A DNA stretch of 5,228 nt from Deltaproteobacteria bacterium (GTDB taxonomy: Bacteria > UBA10199 > DSSB01): positions 1 through 5,228 of the forward strand of contig JAJFLL010000270.1 of NCBI GenBank assembly GCA_021772695.1, given 5' to 3'. The notes beneath the pieces are model-generated. The model saw only the letters and a list, made by a program, of their open reading frames with translations. It had not been told where the DNA came from and did not search any database. This document shows positions 1 to 4,605 of the stretch, piece by piece. Positions within the stretch are counted from its first letter, which is position 1; the number at the start of each line of letters is the position of its first letter. A program made the translations under genes and the position numbers.

Positions 1-1365
1 CCCGGCTTGCCAACGGTGGGCAATGCGCTGTTGGCCGGTTACCTCTACGACAAGGCGACGGGATTGTTTTTGGCCGCCGACAACCCCATTCGCAACTACG
101 GATATTACGGCGCATTAGCAACGGGAGCGCTGGCCCCCACACTGTGGCGCAAGGCAGCCGCTACACAAACCATGAAAATGCTTTCCGCCCGCGCCATCTC
201 AAACGGGGCCCTTGGCGGCCTCTTAAGTAAAGTCGGTTCTAGAAGCTGGGGCCTGCGTTTCTTAGGAGTGATGGCCCTCAACTACGGTGTCAAATGGCTG
301 GCGGTGGATTCCGATTATGAAGCTTGGGTCAACGAGCGGGTGATCGATGAGGTATATGAAGACAACGTCTACGGCTGGAATATGTTGAATCCCCTATCGT
401 GGATTCGTGCGGGTTCCCGAGAACTCGCTCCCGACGCCATGGCCTGGGGGGTGAGCCGTGACCACCCGGGAGTGAAAGAAAAAATCTTGGCAAAGGACCG
501 GGAAGATTCTCAGTTGGGCAAGGAACTCTACCAACAACTGGTCCCGCGACTCTTGATGGACGCCTCCACCTTTGACCCAAAAGATCCTCAAGCCTATCAA
601 CGCATCAATTTTTCCATTTTTGAAAAACCGGTATCGTTAACAAATGCTGAAGTCCTCCTCCAGGGTTTCTTAAGCCAGGGCAAGGATCCCGAAGCCGTGC
701 AACAGATGTTTCAGCTAAGCCCGGAACAAATGGACCGTATGGTACAGCGAGTATTATTGGCCCAATTGCAGAATACCGCCTCCTTCCTCAAAGCGGTAGA
801 CCAGCCGGTCAATCAATGGACCCAGGATCTCTTCAACGCCGACGGCACCCTCAAGGCAGGGCAAGGCCAAGAATTTTTGCGAAAGGTCTTTGAGAATGCT
901 ACCAACGGCATGGGTCCCGAAGCCGAAATTCTAGTGGGCCGCAAGTTGGCGGTGGCCCAACATTACCTCAGGGGCACCCAGGTCTTAGACGGTCACAGCG
1001 TGCCAGGGCTGGCCCAAGCGGCAGGACTACTTAAACAAGATGGCCAATGGGAAATCAACGGCATGACCCTAACGGCCTTGAGTCTATTGGCCTCTGAGGC
1101 TTATGAAAATTCCGATCCGGTAACGAAACAACGATTAGAAAAGATCTGTCAGGAACTGCAATGGCGTTACCTGGAAGCGGAGCCGCAAGAGCGGGGTGTC
1201 ATCGCTCAGGCCTTGCAAAGCTTGGGAGTAGATACGGATTCGATCCTGGCCAACGAAGGGGCTGCCAATGGTTCCTGTAACGCAAGCTACGAGCCAAGTA
1301 GCGACACCAAACAAAAATTAGACACCATTAAAAAGAAATATATTCAGGGGAATTTGAAACGGTAA
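1..1365 (+). CDS. Membrane-associated helical protein of unknown function (3' part)
   Basis: The reading frame is open from the first base, so this is the C-terminal part of a larger gene. A TTG at base 7 could be read as a start, but no ribosome binding site is visible and the hydrophobic region would be cut, so I treat it as partial. The visible 454 residues begin with hydrophobic, Gly/Ala-rich segments at about residues 3-25, 33-48 and 84-102 ('LRFLGVMALNYGVKWLAV'). About 330 mainly helical, charged and Gln-rich residues follow, then a Lys-rich tail. The hydrophobic part resembles the C-terminal part of the next gene ('KVGSRSWGLRFLGV..' beside 'QVGWASRAGLVGL..'). The missing N-terminus may therefore carry the four-cysteine domains seen there; that is inference. 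Only two cysteines are visible. I recognise no enzymatic motif. It is probably co-transcribed with the next gene, 58 bases downstream. Confidence 0.8.
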   Translation, partial: PGLPTVGNALLAGYLYDKATGLFLAADNPIRNYGYYGALATGALAPTLWRKAAATQTMKMLSARAISNGALGGLLSKVGSRSWGLRFLGVMALNYGVKWLAVDSDYEAWVNERVIDEVYEDNVYGWNMLNPLSWIRAGSRELAPDAMAWGVSRDHPGVKEKILAKDREDSQLGKELYQQLVPRLLMDASTFDPKDPQAYQRINFSIFEKPVSLTNAEVLLQGFLSQGKDPEAVQQMFQLSPEQMDRMVQRVLLAQLQNTASFLKAVDQPVNQWTQDLFNADGTLKAGQGQEFLRKVFENATNGMGPEAEILVGRKLAVAQHYLRGTQVLDGHSVPGLAQAAGLLKQDGQWEINGMTLTALSLLASEAYENSDPVTKQRLEKICQELQWRYLEAEPQERGVIAQALQSLGVDTDSILANEGAANGSCNASYEPSSDTKQKLDTIKKKYIQGNLKR

Positions 1366-1372
1366 ATTTTTC

Positions 1373-1390
1373 GGGACTTGGGGAAGTCCC
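1373..1390 (+). other. Perfect 7-bp hairpin between genes 1 and 2
   Basis: GGGACTT (1373-1379) and AAGTCCC (1384-1390) form a perfect stem around a GGGG loop, eight bases after the stop codon of gene 1. No T-run follows it on the plus strand, so it is not a standard intrinsic terminator. It may protect or process the mRNA 3' end, or weaken read-through into gene 2. The structure is seen directly; the role is a guess. Confidence 0.5.
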
Positions 1391-1412
1391 ATAACCTAGG
1401 GGGGCAATGAAG

Positions 1413-1418
1413 AGGTGA
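1413..1418 (+). promoter_or_regulatory. Ribosome binding site for gene 2
   Basis: AGGTGA (inside AGAGGTGA) lies five bases before the ATG at 1424, which is close to ideal spacing. It overlaps the alternative GTG at 1415, so it favours ATG 1424 as the start. The GTG could only use the weaker G-run around 1399-1404. The paralogue downstream also begins with MTP, which supports the same choice. Confidence 0.6.
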
Positions 1419-1423
1419 GTACT

Positions 1424-2605
1424 ATGACTCCCGTATTGCCCAATATTCCAAATCAATTTGAGACCTTTGATTCCATCAATGCCTACCGGGGTTTTTGCCA
1501 GAGAAACGGCATGGAAATCCCTATGGATCAAATTCGGGTACTCAATCGCAATGCCCATGACGGACAATTAGAGCTGCTCTACCATCATTCCGATCAAGGT
1601 AAATATTGTGCGGCCCATCTGAGTTTGCAAAATATGGAGATGAGCACCCGCGCGGGTACCCATCGCCCTTGGAGCGTAAGTGCGGAAGGGATGAAAGTCA
1701 TGACGGACGGCTGTTCCCTGTTTACTCAGTGGACCGGAAGCGACCACCCCGAAGACCAGGTCTGTCGTGACGGCCTTGTCTCACCCCGGCTGGCCTCACC
1801 AGAGGCCAAAAAGTTTTCGAGTGTGGAAAAATTTGCCAACTATTGCCAAAGCCATTTACAAGCTCGGGCCATGAAACGCTACGGAGATGGTCCCGTACTA
1901 CCTTTTTCGCTCAACCGTGCCCAAATCATCAATACCGATCCCTACGACCCATTTTACCAATTAAAATACCAAAGCATGGGCCAGGATTTTTTCTGCGAGG
2001 CCGTGATCGACCCGGTGTCTCACACCATGTCGTTAAAGCATGGGGGCTATTGGGATCAGGAAACCTCCGATACGGGTTCTTTGGAAGAAATGACCGACGT
2101 CTGCTCCCTAACGGAATATTTACTGGGCCAAGAAAAATACCTGGGAAATTGCACGGACCGCACTGCCGGTGAAAGACAAGGAGAATATTGGACCCATATG
2201 GGTTTTAGTCTCTTGGTCAATGGCATCGCCCTGTTCACCGGTTATAAAATGGCAAAGGCCTTTTCCACGCAAGCCTGGCGCGCCGCGACTCCCTATGTGG
2301 CACCGCTGCTCAAACAGGCCTTTCAAAGAACTTTTCCTCTATGGAACGCCATTTTCTCGCTAGAGTCGAGCGCACTCGCCTATTTAGCCCGCCCCTTGAG
2401 CCAAGTAGGTTGGGCGTCTCGGGCCGGATTGGTGGGTTTATCTTTTTACGGCGGCTGGAAGGTGGGACGGGGCATCGACCAAATTCCCAGAATCTTTGGA
2501 GGCAAGCAAGTCAGCGACTACCTGGCCGATGGCCTCTATGAAGTGGCCGGCCCCGCACCGGACTGGATGGTAGATGCTTACGATTTCGTGGGGAATATTT
2601 TCTAG
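1424..2605 (+). CDS. Two-domain four-cysteine protein with hydrophobic C-terminus, function unknown
   Basis: The product has 393 residues from the ATG chosen for its ribosome binding site; a GTG at 1415 would add three. I do not recognise a named family. Two diverged copies of one domain are visible, at about residues 11-117 and 131-246. Each contains an F..(F/Y)CQ helix, an LNR motif, a strand like 'LELLYHHSDQGKYC' or 'YQLKYQSMGQDFFC', then (M/V)TD.CSL and a fourth cysteine. All eight cysteines of the protein (25, 62, 97, 114; 141, 191, 227, 243) occupy equivalent places in the two copies, suggesting two disulfides or metal-binding pairs per domain. No N-terminal signal peptide is apparent. 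After residue 258 come hydrophobic stretches at about 259-276, 306-322 and 334-348, the last rich in glycine (GLSFYGGWKVGRG). A membrane-associated protein is likely. The truncated gene at 4606 is a clear paralogue. Confidence 0.85.
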   Translation: MTPVLPNIPNQFETFDSINAYRGFCQRNGMEIPMDQIRVLNRNAHDGQLELLYHHSDQGKYCAAHLSLQNMEMSTRAGTHRPWSVSAEGMKVMTDGCSLFTQWTGSDHPEDQVCRDGLVSPRLASPEAKKFSSVEKFANYCQSHLQARAMKRYGDGPVLPFSLNRAQIINTDPYDPFYQLKYQSMGQDFFCEAVIDPVSHTMSLKHGGYWDQETSDTGSLEEMTDVCSLTEYLLGQEKYLGNCTDRTAGERQGEYWTHMGFSLLVNGIALFTGYKMAKAFSTQAWRAATPYVAPLLKQAFQRTFPLWNAIFSLESSALAYLARPLSQVGWASRAGLVGLSFYGGWKVGRGIDQIPRIFGGKQVSDYLADGLYEVAGPAPDWMVDAYDFVGNIF

Positions 2606-2630
2606 GGAAATACCAAGGGACAAAAATAAA

Positions 2631-2685
2631 TTAAGTTTATTGTGACGATATAAAATATGCTTTTCGATCCGTCATACAAACTTAA
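2631..2685 (-). terminator. AT-rich inverted repeat between convergent genes, possible terminator
   Basis: TTAAGTTT (2631-2638) and AAACTTAA (2678-2685) are perfect complements. Inside them TGACG (2643-2647) can pair with CGTCA (2670-2674). The repeat fills the 76-base gap between the stops of gene 2 and the HNH gene, and its outer arm includes the HNH stop codon. Read on the minus strand, the structure is followed by TTTATTTTTG, a T-rich tail that suits termination of the HNH transcript. The stem is AT-rich and the loop long, so it would be a weak terminator. It may act in both directions. Confidence 0.4.
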
Positions 2686-3956
2686 CAGCTATTTATTTCC
2701 CAAGCCCGATATCGATTGTGCTTATTGCAGTATAGCCTGAGATTTTTCTCAGCATGCTCCCCACCCAGACTGTAAGGGTATCGATGCTCCAACTGAATCT
2801 GATAAGTAGATAAACAGGACTTCTGGGTTCTCAGGTCGCGGTATTGGCATTTCCCTTGGTCCCGTCGGTAGATTTGGTCTTTGAGTTTATTGGAGATGTG
2901 TCGAGATCTCAGCACCGCCGACGCCGGCGGTGATACTTGGTTTCGAGTATTCTTCAACGGTTTTGCTTGATTGGATTCATTTGTCACTTTTGGTGCCGCC
3001 GACGAATCACTACTTTGTAACTTCTTCAACAATTCAACCCGACTTAAAGTCTTCACCGCCGACGTCGGCGGTAGCGAGAGGGCTTGCCTTTGCGGCCTTG
3101 GGTTGGGTGGTGGATCGGATTCTTTCGCCAATGGGCTTCCCCCCAGGACCCGGGCTCCACAAGGGGCCCCGGTCCTGGGGGATGATTTAATGATTGGGGA
3201 TTTTTTTGGTGCCTTGAGATGGTCGGTGTGGGGAAAATTTTCGGAACTGGGGTTTGGGTTTTGGGGGGAATTTTTGATTTGAGTTTGTTGGGCTCGTTTT
3301 GCCCTGCGCTCGGCCCGTCGTTCAGGATCTAGCTTGTCTAAGGCCAATTCAGATAATTTTTTAAATAATACTTCATATTTTCCCTCGGGATTGGTGTGGG
3401 AAGTGAGTGATTTGAGCCTTTGAATTTTATTCATCAGGTCTGAACCTGCCACAAACTGGATCATTGTCTTAGTTTCGGAGAGGGGTTTGGTCTTCTCTGT
3501 GGGCATTGCTGCCTCGGGAGAGATCTTTACCAATTGCCGTTCACATTCCCGACTGGAAGTACCTTCCAGTTGATTTAATAACTGAAGTTTTTCGGTGGGC
3601 TTTAATAATGGGGTCTTTTCTGTTTTACGTTTCTTGTCTTCCCGTTGGATAAAGCCTTGAACTTGGGAGGCCACACTCAAGGAGATCTCTCCGGATTCTA
3701 TCTTGGGCCCTACTTCCGGCAATTCCTTCATCAGGCGCATGGCTTGGATACGGCGCTGGGCCGCACCTTCAGAGTAACCAAGAGATTCCGTCAAGAAAGC
3801 AAACAAACTGGGATAGCCCATCTTGAGATATAACTGGCGATTCTCGACTTCTTTCAAATATTGCAAGATCTCTAAGAGCATCTCCCTTTCTTGGGTGACC
3901 AGATCTTTTAGGTCGGTGATTAGGGAATCATTAGAAAGTTGATGCAAGCGATTCAA
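2682..3956 (-). CDS. HNH endonuclease-family protein with repeat-bearing linker
   Basis: The product has 424 residues from a TTG start at 3956. This start was chosen because a perfect AAGGAGG sits five bases upstream, whereas the ATG at 3974 has no visible ribosome binding site and would place that AAGGAGG inside the coding sequence. The N-terminal part (to about 105) is helical, with 'RQLYLKMGYPSLFAFLTESL' and 'YSEGAAQRRIQAMRLMKELP', as in HNH proteins common in Bdellovibrio-like genomes. Residues about 225-350 form a Pro/Ser/Lys/Asn-rich, probably disordered linker. The HNH nuclease domain is at about 353-418: C370 and C381, then LEH (390-391) carrying the first catalytic His, GG, N405 and C410-N-K-H413-N. 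All key HNH residues seem present, so it may be an active DNA nuclease. The linker contains a 42-nt hairpin repeat (coding PRTGAPCGARVLGG) and two 18-bp palindromes (coding PPTSAV and PPASAV), all in frame. It runs opposite to both flanking genes. Whether it acts in mobility or defence is not shown. Confidence 0.87.
   Translation of the reverse strand: MNRLHQLSNDSLITDLKDLVTQEREMLLEILQYLKEVENRQLYLKMGYPSLFAFLTESLGYSEGAAQRRIQAMRLMKELPEVGPKIESGEISLSVASQVQGFIQREDKKRKTEKTPLLKPTEKLQLLNQLEGTSSRECERQLVKISPEAAMPTEKTKPLSETKTMIQFVAGSDLMNKIQRLKSLTSHTNPEGKYEVLFKKLSELALDKLDPERRAERRAKRAQQTQIKNSPQNPNPSSENFPHTDHLKAPKKSPIIKSSPRTGAPCGARVLGGSPLAKESDPPPNPRPQRQALSLPPTSAVKTLSRVELLKKLQSSDSSAAPKVTNESNQAKPLKNTRNQVSPPASAVLRSRHISNKLKDQIYRRDQGKCQYRDLRTQKSCLSTYQIQLEHRYPYSLGGEHAEKNLRLYCNKHNRYRAWEINSC
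2914..2931. repeat. 18-bp palindrome, copy 1 (one central mismatch)
   Basis: ACCGCCGACGCCGGCGGT differs from the perfect palindrome of copies 2 and 3 at one central base. It lies inside the HNH gene just before the nuclease domain and is read there as Pro-Pro-Ala-Ser-Ala-Val, in the same codon phase as copy 2. Confidence 0.8.
3053..3075. repeat. 18-bp perfect palindrome with 23-nt identity, copy 2
   Basis: ACCGCCGACGTCGGCGGT (3055-3072) is its own reverse complement. With its flanks TC and AGC it forms a 23-base stretch identical, in the same orientation, to 4411-4433. Within the HNH gene it is read on the minus strand as Leu-Pro-Pro-Thr-Ser-Ala-Val. Confidence 0.9.
3140..3181 (-). repeat. 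42-nt GC-rich hairpin repeat, copy 1, inside the HNH gene
   Basis: Outer arms CCCCCAGGACC (3140-3150) and GGTCCTGGGGG (3171-3181) pair perfectly over 11 bp. After one C-C mismatch, seven more pairs (one of them G-T) close on a four-base loop (3159-3162). The reverse complement matches 4217-4258 at 38 of 42 positions. In the HNH frame it encodes PRTGAPCGARVLGG in the disordered linker. Such a stable stem in an mRNA is unusual and could affect translation or message stability. Confidence 0.88.
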
Positions 3957-3961
3957 GGTGG

Positions 3962-3968
3962 CCTCCTT
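3962..3968 (-). promoter_or_regulatory. Perfect ribosome binding site deciding the HNH start
   Basis: On the minus strand AAGGAGG is followed by five bases (CCACC) and then TTG at 3956. It is the strongest ribosome binding sequence in the window and argues that translation begins at TTG 3956 rather than ATG 3974, which would put this motif within codons 3-5. Confidence 0.65.
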
Positions 3969-3990
3969 TTTCATTTAAGAACCAGAAACC

Positions 3991-4023
3991 AATATACACC
4001 CTGTTTCGGGCACCCTGTGAAAC
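3991..4023 (-). promoter_or_regulatory. Possible promoter/operator region of the HNH gene
   Basis: On the minus strand a TATATT box (3991-3996) lies 35 bases before the TTG start and is a candidate -10 element, though no good -35 box is found at normal spacing. Directly upstream is a direct repeat, CACCCTGT on the plus strand at 3997-4004 and 4011-4018, with starts 14 bases apart. GTTTC (4003-4007) and GAAAC (4019-4023) also form an inverted repeat. This arrangement could bind a regulator. No function can be assigned from sequence alone. Confidence 0.3.
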
Positions 4024-4216
4024 GCAAGTAAATCAATACTAACAAAAGATTTTTACAGTATTAAAAGCGAAGGGCCGAATTAACCGATCACCCAATCTCG
4101 ACCCACCCAGAACGAATAAACATTAAAATTATTCGATTTAAAAAATACGACCGAACCAGCACCCAAACCCCGTCAACACTAAAATAAAAAAAAAGATCAT
4201 TCCAAAACCACCAAAG

Positions 4217-4258
4217 CCCCCAGGGCTGGGGCGCCTTGTGGAGCCCGGGCCCTGGGGG
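4217..4258 (+). repeat. 42-nt GC-rich hairpin repeat, copy 2, intergenic
   Basis: Arms CCCCCAGGGC (4217-4226) and GCCCTGGGGG (4249-4258) pair perfectly, followed by a T-G pair, one mismatch and a further inner stem around the loop TTGT. It is an inverted copy of 3140-3181 with four differences. Two of these, at element positions 9 and 34, face each other in the stem and turn an A-T pair into G-C, so pairing is kept. Confidence 0.88.
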
Positions 4259-4350
4259 GACTCAAGCGAGGACGTTAATCTAGGACGGGCCAACTCAATG
4301 CAAACGAAAACGCCAAGGCAAAGCCAAAACCAAACTCAAACCCATCTTCC

Positions 4351-4394
4351 AGCCCAAGCCCAAGCCCAAGCCCAAGCCCAAGCCCAAGCCCAAG
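4351..4394 (+). repeat. Hexanucleotide tandem repeat (AGCCCA)7
   Basis: Seven exact AGCCCA units plus two bases run without interruption. In the frame shared by the neighbouring hairpin and palindrome they read Ser-Pro x7; in the other forward frames Ala-Gln or Pro-Lys. Such a tract can vary by replication slippage. It probably derives from a disordered linker in a former coding sequence. Confidence 0.95.
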
Positions 4395-4410
4395 ATACCA
4401 ATAATATCTC

Positions 4411-4433
4411 TCACCGCCGACGTCGGCGGTAGC
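4411..4433. repeat. 18-bp perfect palindrome with 23-nt identity, copy 3
   Basis: ACCGCCGACGTCGGCGGT (4413-4430) with the same TC and AGC flanks as copy 2. Unlike copies 1 and 2 it lies outside any intact gene, 18 bases after the hexanucleotide tract. Confidence 0.9.
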
Positions 4434-4533
4434 CAACACCTCCCTAAATTTAGGATAAATAACATTATAATATCATATACTTAATCAATATAATTCCTTA
4501 GGCAACCCTGGCGGCTTTTGGCCGATAAATTAG
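4434..4533 (+). promoter_or_regulatory. AT-rich promoter-like segment before gene 5
   Basis: Two exact TATAAT boxes (4466-4471 and 4489-4494) lie 17 bases apart in an AT-rich stretch. The second would start transcription near 4501 and leave a leader of about 105 bases before ATG 4606. No convincing TTGACA-type -35 box is found for either. Further on, GCCGATAA (4521-4528) matches the -10 box of flagellar sigma-28 promoters, but the matching TAAA -35 element is absent. CGGC/GCCG (4512-4515 and 4521-4524) can form a small stem. Confidence 0.3.
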
Positions 4534-4554
4534 CTTGAAGACATGCTCTTCGAG
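4534..4554 (+). other. Leader hairpin with an ATG in its loop
   Basis: CTTGAAGA (4534-4541) pairs with TCTTCGAG (4547-4554) over eight pairs, one of them T-G, around the loop CATGC. The loop holds the alternative in-frame ATG at 4543. The structure could sequester or present that start, or act as a leader control element for gene 5. Confidence 0.4.
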
Positions 4555-4605
4555 GATGTTTTCGGGCACGGGGCGGCAGGGACACCATTTATTGGGGGTT
4601 CCCAC

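Larger units (their letters stand above)
4183..4433 (+). pseudogene. Probable decayed copy of an HNH-gene linker, inverted relative to the intact gene
   Basis: This A/C-rich non-coding stretch repeats the landmarks of the HNH linker on the opposite strand. Hairpin repeat 4217-4258 translates as PRAGAPCGARALGG, against PRTGAPCGARVLGG in the intact gene. A low-complexity Asn/Lys/Pro segment and (Ser-Pro)7 follow (4351-4392), then palindrome 4413-4430 read as SPPTSAV. Hairpin and palindrome are in one reading frame, the one matching the HNH gene, but TAA stops interrupt it at 4276 and 4402. Just upstream, 4161-4171 (ACCCAAACCCC) also occurs before the hairpin in the HNH coding strand. No N-terminal or nuclease domain remnant is recognisable. 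The alternative is independent insertion of dispersed palindromic elements. A 64-codon open frame from GTG 4238 lies in a different phase and looks spurious. Confidence 0.5.

Noticed and set aside
7..9. TTG as the start of gene 1
   Set aside because: The frame is open to the window edge, no ribosome binding site is visible, and the start would cut into a hydrophobic region shared with gene 2.
2996..3004. Half of the 18-bp palindrome (CCGCCGACG) in the HNH gene
   Set aside because: Only nine bases match and the other arm is absent; it may be chance or a decayed fourth copy, too weak to list.
2930..3282. Plus-strand open frames of 86 and 103 codons antisense to the HNH linker
   Set aside because: They are by-products of the biased composition of the linker; no ribosome binding site or recognisable protein features.
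4353..4394. Tandem repeat considered as a CRISPR-like array or iteron set
   Set aside because: The six-base units have no spacers and no nearby replication or cas gene; a simple microsatellite explains it.
4238..4432. 64-codon plus-strand open frame from GTG, with Gln-Ala repeats and a poly-Arg end
   Set aside because: It starts inside the hairpin repeat, consists largely of the hexanucleotide tract and ends in the palindrome, has no ribosome binding site, and is out of phase with the frame matching the HNH linker.
4510..4528. Sigma-54-like (TGG...) and sigma-28-like (GCCGATAA) promoters
   Set aside because: The GG and GC pairs are not at the spacing sigma-54 needs, and the sigma-28 -35 box TAAA is absent; mentioned only as a motif.
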